A DNA stretch of 64,000 bases from Euphorbia lathyris (taxonomy: Eukaryota; Streptophyta; Magnoliopsida; Malpighiales; Euphorbiaceae): NCBI RefSeq assembly GCF_963576675.1, contig NC_088916.1, forward strand, positions 26,759,501 through 26,823,500, written 5' to 3'. Shown in pieces: positions 23,774 to 33,612 of the stretch (the first letter of the stretch is position 1; every line of letters begins with the position of its first letter). The notes under the pieces were generated by a model, which was not told the origin of the DNA, searched no databases, and was given only the letters and a program-made list of their open reading frames with translations. A program made the translations under genes and the position numbers.

Positions 23774-24139
23774 ATGGCTAGTAGCTATGTAATTATCACT
23801 TGTTTCTTATTGTTGTTTATTGTTATTAGTCTTGAAAGTACAAGTAGATGTTGCAATGATGAAGGCACGCAGATGCAGATGCAAATGCAGTTTCAGGGAA
23901 GAAGATTACTTGCTGCTCTCCAAAACAAACAACATATCAAAAAAAGGTTTGGATTTGGATATAGATATAGAAGGTCTTTCTTGAATGCAAGTGCACAGGA
24001 AGTTCCTAGTGGTCCAAATCCCATTTCTAATCGCAGACCTCTCCTTCCATCTTATTCTTTAAGCTTTAATATAGCTCTTATACTTATGGTGCAGACTAAT
24101 TGCAAATGCTATCAACAGGCACAGAAGAAGAAGACCTGA
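23774..24139 (+). CDS. CLE: TDIF-like CLE peptide precursor captured in CACTA-2
   Basis: The frame has the plan of a CLE prepropeptide: a hydrophobic signal peptide (residues 1 to about 22, [13 protein letters not shown]), a variable basic middle with GRRLLAAL, and a 12-residue CLE box [12 protein letters not shown] at residues 75-86 (23996-24031) followed by Arg. The known TDIF peptide of CLE41/CLE44 is [12 protein letters not shown], so only the first residue differs. That peptide acts outside the cell through the receptor kinase PXY/TDR to keep vascular stem cells undifferentiated. Family precursors normally stop at or just after the box; here the frame runs on for about 34 residues into the adjoining fragment. 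It lies on the strand opposite to the transposase. Whether it is expressed or processed cannot be told. The CLE call is firm; functionality is unknown. Confidence 0.8.
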   Translation: MASSYVIITCFLLLFIVISLESTSRCCNDEGTQMQMQMQFQGRRLLAALQNKQHIKKRFGFGYRYRRSFLNASAQEVPSGPNPISNRRPLLPSYSLSFNIALILMVQTNCKCYQQAQKKKT

Positions 24140-24333
24140 AATCTAATAACGAATACGAGTCATTAGACGACACTTTACATATTCAGAAGTTGAGTATGAC
24201 TAACAACTTCAAGAGGGTTCTCGGAAAGGGCGGATTCGGGACAGTTTACCATGGATACTTAGATGATACTGAAGTAGTTATGAAGATGCTATCTCCATCA
24301 TCAGCACAAGGTTATAAGCAATTTCAAGCAGAG
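24100..24333 (+). pseudogene. Captured fragment of a malectin-like LRR receptor kinase (juxtamembrane and start of kinase domain)
   Basis: From the frame opening at 24100, residues 18-79 match the juxtamembrane and first kinase exon of IOS1/SIRK-type receptor-like kinases: [20 protein letters not shown] holds the glycine loop (residues 42-49), and VVMKML holds the beta-3 lysine (residue 62). It ends at QFQAE followed by GTAG at 24334, an exon end in such genes, after which similarity stops. The CLE frame overlaps its first bases in a different frame. The rest of the kinase is absent, so it cannot encode a working receptor. Confidence 0.7.
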
Positions 24334-24824
24334 GTAGTTTACCATAACACGCACATCAATTCGCAATTAAAAAGTATGCAATTATCAATTCGCCTAACAC
24401 GCACATGAAAGTCTTCGATCGATCTTAGAAAGAAGAACGAACATGAACACTGACAGAACCCTGAAGACCGAAAACCAACAAAATCCAAAAGAATCAACAC
24501 CAACACACATGGAACCCAGAAGATTGAATACTGATAAACTCATATAAACACATAATAAAAGACACAAACAAACAAAATCATAAAGAAATCCAGGAGATAG
24601 AATACGAAATCCATATAATAATGAAGCTAACAATTCAAACTCATTCACTAACCTGTTTCTTGATGCTTCTGCCGCAAACACGAACGAAACAGGAGAAAGC
24701 TTAAAGGAAAAGAACGGCTAGAGAAGGAAAAAAAGAACGGCGCTAGGTTGAGCAAATGAGAAGAGAAAGAAAAGGAAAAGAACGAAACAGAGAGCACGAT
24801 ATGCCTGTGCTTAGTGGGTCTTTA
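24334..24824 (-). other. Presumed leader region of CACTA-2 transposase transcript
   Basis: The minus strand is pyrimidine-rich (complement of 24690-24800) and contains AAACAG|GTTAGTG, a possible splice donor near 24652. This resembles an untranslated first exon of CACTA transposase genes. Short direct repeats of AACACGCACAT flank 24349-24406. This is inference only. Confidence 0.3.
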
Positions 24825-25490
24825 GAGTCGGTCTAATAAGGAATTGGCATCGGTTTTCAATTGAACCGACGCAATTCATTCAATTATTGGCGCCAATTAT
24901 ATAATTGGCCTTGGTTCAACCGATTAATTTAATATGTTAAAGAATTATTTTATTCTTTTTTTTTCTCTATTTATCTTAATTTTTATATTGTTAATTTTTA
25001 TTTTCTATAGTTATTAGAATAAAAATAATATATTTTATATTTTTCTATTTTATTTAATAATTTTTATTTTCTATAGTTATTAGAATAAAAATAATATATT
25101 TTATATTTTTCTATTTTATTTAATATATTATATTGAATAGAAATAGAATATATAAGCAAGAAATAGAAAACTATACCAAATACTAAAAGAAATATTAAAC
25201 CTAAATAAAAAAATAACTAGGTGAACCGAAGCCAATTACTGACTAATTAGCTTCGGTTTAACGTAAACCGAGGCTAATAATTGGGTCATCGGCCACGGTT
25301 CAATAAGAACCGAAGCCAATGACCGGCCAAACCGTCAATCAATTTTAAAAATTACATTTAAAGTCGGTTTTTTAAAAAACCGACCCCAATAACATATTTA
25401 TTTGAGTTGGTTTTTTAAATAACCGACTCTAATTACCTGTAGCCACGGTTTTTTAAATAACCGTAGCTAATAAGGTGTGGCCGTAGGTTA
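24825..25490. repeat. Right subterminal repeat array of CACTA-2
   Basis: Motifs related to the left array occur in both orientations (GAGTCGGT, AACCGAAGCCAAT, CCACGGTT, AACCGACTCTAAT). The middle (24950-25200) is almost pure A/T. Confidence 0.75.
24993..25124. repeat. 66-bp tandem duplication in the right arm of CACTA-2
   Basis: Two adjacent, nearly identical 66-bp copies begin AATTTTTATTTTCTATAG (24993 and 25059). Confidence 0.85.
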
Positions 25491-25946
25491 TTCCTGTACT
25501 AGTGCAGTGATTGCATGTTCAAATTAGCCATGGAGATAGAGAGGGATGAGAGGGGATCAAGATTGCGTACCCTAAAAAATGGGGTTTTCGGTGAGATACA
25601 AGCTTTTTATACGAGCTGAAATTTCAGTCAAACCATCCAGCGCCTAAATTTGGTATATGGCCGCGTAAGTGAAATTTCGTTTGCCACTTTTTTTTATTTT
25701 CCGTATACAATGACATTAATTTATTTCAGGTGTCATTTGATGAGTAAGTGAAATTTAACAAAAACGTGCGTTTTCTTTGGATGACAGGCTTCTGTAATCG
25801 TAACGTCATCTGAGAATCGAGCGTATTTTTTATTTCGCCTTCAGATGACATAGAGTTAAAATACTATCACGAAAAATATTCAAACGACACGAAAACAATT
25901 GTCTGTCATGTGTCTTGTGTCATGTGAAAGGGAAAATGGCATAGTG

Positions 25947-26330
25947 TTGACTTGGTATTAGAAACACTATAGGGGGAGTGATCTGTCACATCGGACTTGT
26001 CACTAGGTTGTCGGCATTCTATAATCTCTAGTAGTTTCCCCCCTACTACTACGGGATAGGACCTCAGATGTAACACTGTTGGTTATTTATGAATGAGATC
26101 GTTTGCGTATTGTTCACTCTGATGTGCCTTATGTGCTACTTGTGGTTGTGCATGAATGTATTGGTTGTCTATGCTCTTATCATGTATGTGTTACTATATC
26201 GCCTATATAGGGCTTATGTCTAACCATTGTGTGTACCTATTGCAAATAGGTTGACTTAACTCTCTTGGAAGGCTTACTTCGGGGAGCACAAGTAAGCGAC
26301 ACACGAGCTCCCTCGGTGGGCCCCATGACA
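25947..26330 (+). repeat. 5' LTR of chromovirus, second fragment
   Basis: It starts with the CACTA target duplication TTG, then ACTTGGTATTAGAAACAC, which matches the 3' LTR from about 63950. It ends ATGACA directly before the primer binding site. Joined to the first fragment, the LTR is about 480 bp. Confidence 0.85.
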
Positions 26331-26332
26331 TT

Positions 26333-26345
26333 TGGTATCAGAGCC
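26333..26345 (+). other. Primer binding site (initiator-Met tRNA) of chromovirus
   Basis: TGGTATCAGAGCC lies two bases after the LTR end, matching the initiator-Met tRNA 3' end. Confidence 0.9.
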
Positions 26346-26371
26346 AGGTTCACGATACGAGAAAAAAAATC

Positions 26372-29184
26372 ATGTCAGTCACAAATGCAAAGCGAATAGA
26401 AGCCCTGGAGAGGCGGTTCGAGCATCTTGAGCTCGAAAATTTGACTATAGCAGTGGTAGAAGATGGTAGTCGAATTGATGACCTCGAAAAGGCGATGGGA
26501 GATCTACAAAGGAAGGTTGGAGATGGACATCCAACCAATGTTGAAGTTAATCTACGCATTGATAACCTCGAGGAGGCAATGTCAAAACTCCAAAATGAAG
26601 ATGAAAAATCAGACACGGCAGGGGCCATGGTGTCAGAAACAATAGCAATTAAAGCCATGGGGGCTAATGAAATAACATTGAATGCCACGGGGGTTAGTGT
26701 TGAACTATTTGAAGCCATAATGGCCAAGGCTGGTGTTTTTAGGGCAATGATGGCCCATACTGAAATTTTTGAATTCGTAATGACGAATGAACATGCTATT
26801 TGGGAAGTAATAGCGAAGAACAATTCAAATACAAATCAAACACTCGAGGGTGGTGGCCTCGAGAAGGCAGAAATATTAATAATGACAATGCTAGTTTTGC
26901 AGGTGAAGAAGAAATAAACAAGCTTACGACGGCTGTGGGCCATGTCGAAGTTACGCAGAAAAATATATTTGATAAGATGGATTTCATACGGGCAGAGTCA
27001 ATAGACGGAGTCGGCATTGCAAAACAAGAGATAGAGAATGCGAGGCAATAGATAGAAGAGTTACATGCAAAGGTTGAATCTCTATCCCTAAATGGGGGAA
27101 GTCATCGAGGGTCCGCAAAAATTAAAATTCGAGACCCAAAACCTTTTGTAGGAATTCAGGACACCAAGGAAGTGGACAACTTTTTGTTCGACTTGAAAAG
27201 TTATTTTGCAGCTGCAAAGACAAGCCTAGATTTGGAACGTCTAGCAGTCGTACCGATGTACTTGGAAGGGGACGCCAAACTTTGGTGGAGACACAAAACC
27301 AGTTCAGGGTCAGTAAACACGTGGAAAGACTTCAAACGAGAGTTAAAAACTCAGTTCTCTCTTGTAAATGTACAGTTCTCAGCCAGATATAGACTGAGTG
27401 AACTACAACAGACCGGTAGTATCCGAGAATATGTTTGAAATTTCCAAGCTATTACCTTAGAAATTCCGGAGATGCAAAATGACGAAAAGTTCTTTAGTTT
27501 CATGAAAGGATTGAAACCTTGGGTTCGAAGTGAGGTGATCAGAAGGGGAGCCACAGATCATTTCACAGCAATTACAGCAGCTGAAATCATAGATGACTTT
27601 GGGAATAACATAAAGAGGAAGTTCCCTTATGGAGTAGACTCAGATTCCAGGATTAATAAATGGAATAGACCGTGGAGTGGGGGAGGTGATCGCAACTACT
27701 CCTCATTCGGAAATGAAAGGTGACCGTGGAATGCCAGTAACTCTAAACGATCATGGAATGCCATTAATTTTGAGCGTCGACCTTACCTAGGAAACAACTC
27801 AGAAAGGAGAAATCTCCCACCAAGGACGATAAGTCCCAACACACAAACCCAAAGAAGCTTTCCACAAAGAAGTCAGTCATACACGTCGAAGCCGATGACA
27901 TTCTTCCTTTGCACAGGATCACACAAGGCAGCGGATTGCCCAAAGAGATCAGCTCTCGCCACACTACATACGACACGGGAAGAAGAGAGTGTCGTAAGGG
28001 CAAGTGAACGTGAACATTTAAAACCCTCAATAATGGGATCCATTCGGTTCATGAGAGCTCTAGCGAAACAAATAAAAGAGACAGGAGACAGTTTAGAGAA
28101 GGGACTCATGTACGTAGAAATGGTAATCAATGGCAAAAACACGAGAGCCTTGATCGATACTGTAGCCACTGATAACTTCATAACAGAAACTGAAGCCTCC
28201 CATTTAGGACTCCATGTGTTGAGAGAGACAGGGAAGATCAAGGTTTTGAACTCCCGAGCTCAGTCGATTAGTGGAATGGCCCAACATGTACCTTGCAAAT
28301 TAAGACCATGGTCAGGCACGATAGGGTTCACAATTGCACCAATGGATGACTTTGATGTAGTGTTGGGGTTGGAGTTTTTGAAACAAAGCTTCGTAGTACC
28401 TATGGCGTCAGTAAGTTGCCTTCTTTTCATGAACCAGGATTCATGCATCATACTGGTAATGATGAGCACAATCCAAGAGAAGAAGTGCATCTCAGCAATA
28501 TAGTTCAATAAGGGAATAAATAGGGGGGAAATGTCATATCTAATTATCCCTAAAGGTGACGACTCAGAAGATAGTGTCATCGTCCCTCGAGTACTCAAAG
28601 GAGTGATGAGGGAGTTCCAAGACGTCAGCCAGAGACGTTACCACAAACATTACCTCCACAACGAGATGTTGATCATGCCATAGATCTAGTGCCAGGTATG
28701 AGAGCCCTAACAAAAGCCCCATATCAGGTGGCTCCCCAGAATTAGCAGAGTTGAGGAAACAGTTAGATGAATTTTTGAAAGCAGGTTTCATCTGACCATC
28801 TAATGCCCCATATGGTGCCCCAGTACTGTTCCAGAAGAAAGCAGATGGAAGTCTGTGTTTATGTGTTGATTATCGAGCACTCAATAAGATTACTGTGCGC
28901 AACAATATCTAATTCATGTAATATCTGACTTGTTCGATCGGCTCAATGGAGCCAAATACTTCACTAAGTTGCACCTACATTCCGGGTATTACCAAGTCCG
29001 GGTAAAGGATGAGGATGTACCAAAAACTCTTGTGTAACTCGGTATGGATCTTTCGAATATCTTGTTATGCCTTTTGGACTAATAAATGCTCCGGTAACTT
29101 TTTATACTCTAATGAATCAGGTATTCAAGGACTATCTTGATAATTTTGTGGTGATCTACCTGGATGACATCGTCATATACAGTT
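26372..29184 (+). pseudogene. Chromovirus gag, protease and first half of reverse transcriptase, degenerate
   Basis: The frame opens with ATG at 26372. The N-terminal part is rich in heptad-like repeats (coiled coil). The capsid region includes MYLEGDAKLWWR (about 27258-27290). The zinc knuckle near 27900 keeps C, H and C (LCTGSHKAADC) but its first Cys is replaced by Phe. The protease has DTVAT where DTG/DSG is expected (about 28157). RT follows from about 28690 with [10 protein letters not shown] and [12 protein letters not shown] (catalytic YLDD near 29159). At least six stops or frame changes occur, for example stops at about 27049, 27436 and 27721 and the loss of one frame near 26860. 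The frame is cut by element A at 29190. Confidence 0.85.
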
Positions 29185-29189
29185 CCACC

Positions 29190-30856
29190 TGATAGGGGTC
29201 AAAAACCTCTATCTTTGTGTACGGTTTTAGGACGGTTTTTAGCGATATTTAGTTAATAAGCGAGCAATTCTCGCATTTAAATGCTTTTGTGTGAGTTAGT
29301 TAGAAATTGGAAATGTTTTATTTACTTTTCGTTGTTTATGCTCGTTTTATGATCAATTTAGACAAATACGGCCAAAATGGCATGCATATTATAATTCCGT
29401 TATCTTTTGAAGCTAATTGATCTGTCAAAAGTCGCACCAAACGAAGCGTTTGCTCAAAATAAGCGATTGGCGGGTCAATTTAGCCTTTGGACTAATGCTA
29501 TCTGGAGTTTTTGTGCATGCGCAGGGATAAGTTCGGACGAAAAAACACACTTTTGGCATTCGGTGACCGCGCAGAGGCATGCCGGGCAAGACTGCTCGAC
29601 GAACTGGCCTATTTAGGCCAGCTCGCCAAGCTGGCTATGCCAGCTCGGGCGAGCTGGCCTTCGTAGGCCAGCTCGCCGAGCAGGCTGTGCCTACTCGTCG
29701 AGAAGGCCCTCAGAGGCCTGCTCGGGCGAGCAGGGAGCCTGCTCGCCGAGCAGCTCGCCCTGCTCGGCGAGCAGACCTGCGGGAATTGGTCAAAAAGACC
29801 AATTCCGCCCCCACGACTCCACGACCGGCCCCATGACTTCCTACCAGCATAAGGACACGAAATAGGTCAAGAAAAGGGCCCGAGCCGCGCCTATAAATAG
29901 GATTTTTCCAATGTAAATTAGACATCTTTCATTAATTGTAATTTACTTTAGCTTTCCCCTTGAAGTTCCTCTCCATCTCCTCCATCTTCTTCAACCTCCA
30001 TTGAAGCTCCTCCAAAGCTGTTCACCGAGGAATATTCAAGGTCCATCCTTAAGACCTAGGAAGCCGACTGTAGAGTAGACAGGTTCCCTGAAAGGGATTT
30101 TCATATCTCCTTTTATCTTTCCTTGTTTGTACTCTTTGATACAGTCTATGAATCCTAGGCTAATTGTATCCTGTGACATTGTTCTTCGCCTTTAATAATA
30201 TTTTAGCTCTTGTTTTGTTCTATGATTATTTGTTTAATCTTTGTCTTACGCTTTATTCAATTGGTTTAACTCATTCAAAAGCCCCAAAATCTAGTAGGCA
30301 CATATTGTGAGTTGAATCTGGCCTAGTCAGAGCCTAGGAGATTGACGACCTCTTAGTTGATTAAGCCCAAATTGCTGAGCCTTAGACCTAGTTACGGCCT
30401 TACAAGGGAATCATGCACTAGGAACTTCAGGAGGGTAAGTAGGGTTAATCGCCTTGAATACAAGTGACTTAGATTAGGTTTTTAATTAATAGACCTAATA
30501 ACCTAACTTCATTATTATCGTTCATACCATGTTCCTTCGGGTAATTGCATTAGTGAAAGATCACCTAGGAGTAGTATAACTTAATTAGGAGTAGTTTAAC
30601 TTAATTAGGCGTAGAATAACTTAGTTAGAATTAGTATAACTTAGCTAGGAGTAGCACAATTCAACATAGGAGTAGATTAACTTAGACAAACAAACTCAAA
30701 ACCCCAAAGCCTAGATAACACCTGAGACCAAGTAATTCGATACTTGTAGTAAATAAGTCCTGTGGATTCGATACCTGGACTTTCCAGATTTATTACTTGA
30801 TAACGACGGGGTACACTTATCCCTAAGATCGGCCTTCTTCGCAGGAGGCCGTATCA
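29190..30856 (+). repeat. 5' LTR of element A
   Basis: This 1667-bp LTR runs TGATAGGGG to GTATCA. It matches the 3' LTR with about two dozen substitutions plus a 168-bp block missing from the 3' copy. TATA-like CTATAAATAG lies near 29892. Confidence 0.93.
29591..29774. repeat. GC-rich palindromic minisatellite in the 5' LTR of A
   Basis: Degenerate units of the type GGCC(A/T)GCTCGCCGAGC repeat about six times, each itself close to a palindrome. Base composition is sharply different from the surrounding AT-rich sequence. The 3' LTR has one unit only (49981-49996). Confidence 0.85.
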
Positions 30857-30862
30857 AGTTTT

Positions 30863-30880
30863 TGGCGCCGTTGCCGGTGA
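30863..30880 (+). other. Primer binding site (Asp tRNA) of element A
   Basis: TGGCGCCGTTGCCGGTGA follows the LTR after AGTTT. This site type is characteristic of Athila/Tat elements. Confidence 0.88.
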
Positions 30881-30954
30881 TTTATTTCTTCTGCAATATC
30901 GAACCAAAGGTCGATTTGTTAGTTTAGTCATTCGTTGTGAATATCCTTGTTTAT

Positions 30955-31170
30955 ATCATTTATACTTGTTTATATATATACTTGTTTATACTTGTTCATA
31001 TTTATACATGTTTATACATATACTTGTTTATATATACACTTGTTTATATACGATTCTATTTGTGAATATCCTTGTTTATATCGTTTGTGAATATTCTTTG
31101 TCTATACTTATACTTGTTCATATTCATACTTGCATATACAAATACTTGTTGATATATTACTTCATTTATG
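30955..31170 (+). repeat. Low-complexity TATACTTGTT repeats in the leader of A
   Basis: Irregular repeats of CTTGTTTATA, with some ATTCATACTTG variants, run between the primer site and gag. The open frame across them is a by-product of the repeat. Confidence 0.75.
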
Positions 31171-31211
31171 TAACATTACTTGTACTTATAAAAATCGTTC
31201 TTCCAGCAATT

Positions 31212-31778
31212 ATGGACAACAGAGCTCCAAAACCGTCCATGAACGATCTCAACACAAAAATGGATTTTCTTGTGGCTTCATACAGCCGTGATAGCCAAAC
31301 AAGGACACCGTTTTGCGCAAGATGTGGCCAGAATCACCCCGGTGAGGTATGCCACGTCAACTACTACGTACCTAGAGGTGAGAATGTAAGTTACTTGGGT
31401 AATCGTCAAAGGTATAATTCTGAACCCCCAACTTACAACTTTTACGATCAAGAGCATACACGATATCCACCGGCGCCCTACGTGGCACCCATGGGTACCC
31501 TTCCATGTCCCCATTCTAATTCTGATTTTTATGGCAGGCAAACAGAGTGTTCAGAAGGAATAATGACCCTCTTAAGAGAGATATCCGTCCGACTAGCTGC
31601 CAACGATGAGGCATGTAGGACCCTGAGCAACCAACTCGCCGCAATCAGACAGGAAGAAAGAGAATGCCAAGAGGTTTTCCTCTCACAAGAGGAAACGGTT
31701 CAAGCCATCGCCCTAAGGAGCGGCAAGGAATTGGACACACTCGTGGCACCTCAATCGCAAACACAACCATCACCATAG
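31212..31778 (+). pseudogene. Element A gag remnant (zinc-knuckle part only)
   Basis: ATG at 31212 starts MDNRAPK. A zinc-knuckle-like CARCGQNHPGEVC (CX2CX3HX4C, same spacing as in element B) lies near 31310-31350. The segment IALRSGKE (about 31710) corresponds to ITLRSGKE before the protease of B. The capsid domain that B shows upstream of its knuckle is absent, so most of gag has been deleted. The frame ends with TAG at 31776-31778, in frame with the following protease. Confidence 0.7.
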
Positions 31779-31796
31779 GTAAGTAGGGAACCGGAA

Positions 31797-33612
31797 GTGG
31801 TAAGCAACCCCTGTCCCGTATCTGAAACTCCAGCTCCTGAAGTAGCTGTAGAAAAAGTAGTTAGGCCTTATGTACTAAAACTGCCATTCCCTCAGAAACA
31901 GAAAAAGGCCAACTTAGATAAGAAATTTGCCCGGTTTTCGGAAATCCTTAGTAGATTAGAAATCAATATTCCATTAATGGAAGCACTAGAGGAAATGCCG
32001 AACTATGCAAAATTTCTTAAAGACATGTTGTCGAAAAAGAAAAAGTTTGGGGAAAATGAGATAGTGGCGTTAACAGAGCAATGCTCGGCCATAATCACTC
32101 ATAAATTGCCCCCCAAGCTTAAAGATCAAGGGAGCTTTACCATCTCGTGTAGGATAGGCAACATGCACATAGATAGGGCATTATGTGATTTAGGAGCAAG
32201 TATTAATCTTATGCCTTTATCAATTTTCAGGAAATTGGGACTCGGAGAGCCTAAACCAACAAACATGACACTGCAGCTAGTGGACAGGTCAATCGCACGG
32301 CCTAGAGGCATAGTTGAAGATGTACTGGTGAAGGTGGACAAACTGATCTTCCCGGTCGATTTTGTGGTCCTCGACATGGAAGAAGATGACTCCGTCCCCA
32401 TTCTTCTTGGGAGACCGTTCCTTGCAACCGGTAGGACATTGATAGACGTCCACAGAGGTAAATTGGTCCTAAGGGTGCAGGACGAAGAGGTAACATTTAA
32501 CGTTTACGAGTCTATGAAATTTCCTCAAGAGCGTTCCAAAATTTGTAATTTTGTGGATGCATTAATAGATGAATGTATTGAGGAAGTTGACCTTAACATA
32601 AGAAATACCTCTTTAGAACTCGGTCTAGGTGGTGAGGAATGTGAAAACTCGAATGGACCATTTGAAGACCTCCCACCTGAAAAATGTTATTGGGTCAAGG
32701 GTCGAAAAGAGGACCTTGATCGTGAGATCAAACCTAAACCCAAAACCTCGCTAGAGGAGCCTCCAGAATTGGAGCCTAAGCCCTTGCCCAACAATCTGAA
32801 ATATGTTTTTCTTCAACCTCCCACAGATTTACCCGTTATTATTTCTTCTTTGTTGACAGTTGAACAGGAAGAAAGATTGGTAGAGGTACTGAAGCAGCAT
32901 AAAGGGGCCTTTGGATGGTCAATCCACGACATCAAAGGCATCGACCCCAAAATCTGCACGCATAGGATTTTCCTTGAGGAAGAGATTAAGCCATCTGCCC
33001 AACCTCAACGACGGCTCAACCCTAACATGAAAGAGGTGGTAAAAGCCGAGGTTATAAAACTCCTCGACGCAGGTATCATCTTTCCAATTTCTGATAGCCA
33101 ATGGGTAAGCCCGGTTCAATGCGTGCCCAAAAAAGGGGGAACAACGGTAATGGAAAATGAAAAAGGGGAATTAATCCCAACTAGAAAGGTTACGGGTTGG
33201 CGTGTATGCATAGATTGTAGGAAATTAAACGAGGCCACCCGTAAAGACCACTTTCCCTTACCATTTATTGATCAAATATTGGAACGATTGGCACGGCACG
33301 AATTTTTCTGTACTTTAGATGGGCTATCCGGTTATATGCAAATTCCTGTGGACCCTTTAGATAAAGAGAAAACCACATTCACTTGTCCCTATGGAACTTT
33401 CGCATATAGGCGGATGCCTTTCGGCACATTCCAACGCTGTATGATGGCTATGTTTTCTGACATGGTCGAAGAGTTCCTAGAAATTTTCGTGGATGATTTT
33501 AATGTTGTAGAACCTACTTTTGATCAATGTCTTGAAAACTTGGACCAAGTCTTAGACGTTGTGAAGACAAGAACTTGGCACTTAATTGGGAAAAGTGCCA
33601 GTTTATGGTCCA
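31797..33612 (+). pseudogene. Element A protease and reverse transcriptase, cut at element B
   Basis: The frame continues in register from gag after the TAG. The protease core is CDLGASINLMP (about 32186-32218), with the partner block ILLGRPFLATG. RT has the WRVCIDCRKLNEATRKDHFP block and FVDDF active site (about 33488). In the block before the active site, six residues present in B after MPFG are missing, an in-frame 18-base deletion near 33424. Reading ends within the RT end (around 33612), where the reversed element B begins. RNase H and the integrase core are missing altogether. Confidence 0.85.

Larger units (their letters stand above)
10999..25504. mobile_element. 14.5-kb CACTA (En/Spm) transposon (CACTA-2) with TNPD and TNPA/Ulp1 genes
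   Basis: Terminal inverted repeats start CACTAGTACAG at both ends and match over about 28 bp with five mismatches. The target duplication is CAG at 10996-10998 and 25505-25507. Subterminal arrays of GGTTGT/ACAACC, CCACGGTT and ACCGACTC-type motifs lie at 11010-11475 and 24825-25490. Both element genes are on the minus strand, so the promoter end is the right end. It sits inside CACTA-1. It also carries a Mutator-like insertion and a plus-strand captured CLE/receptor-kinase segment. Coding genes are mostly preserved, so it was probably autonomous until recently. Confidence 0.93.
9825..25946. mobile_element. Small non-autonomous CACTA element (CACTA-1), split by a second CACTA
   Basis: The left end reads TACTACGCC (first base mutated from C) and the right end, reversed, reads CACTATGCC. 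The three-base target duplication is TTA (9822-9824) against TTG (25947-25949), and removing the element restores the chromovirus LTR exactly. Near both ends lie repeats of the type TCAGACGACGG and TCAGATGACA in both orientations, as usual for CACTA subterminal repeats. Without the nested element its net length is about 1.6 kb. No transposase is visible in it. The minus strand of 10470-10670 has codon-like texture that may be a captured gene fragment, but the frames do not join cleanly. Confidence 0.8.

Noticed and set aside
23774..24333. A complete ligand-receptor signalling unit
   Set aside because: The kinase fragment lacks nearly all of the kinase domain and any complete ectodomain, and the two parts are in different frames. 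Only the CLE frame could be functional.
29591..29774. CRISPR-like array or CpG island
   Set aside because: The units are degenerate and overlapping, without unique spacers, and lie in a plant LTR. It is a minisatellite.
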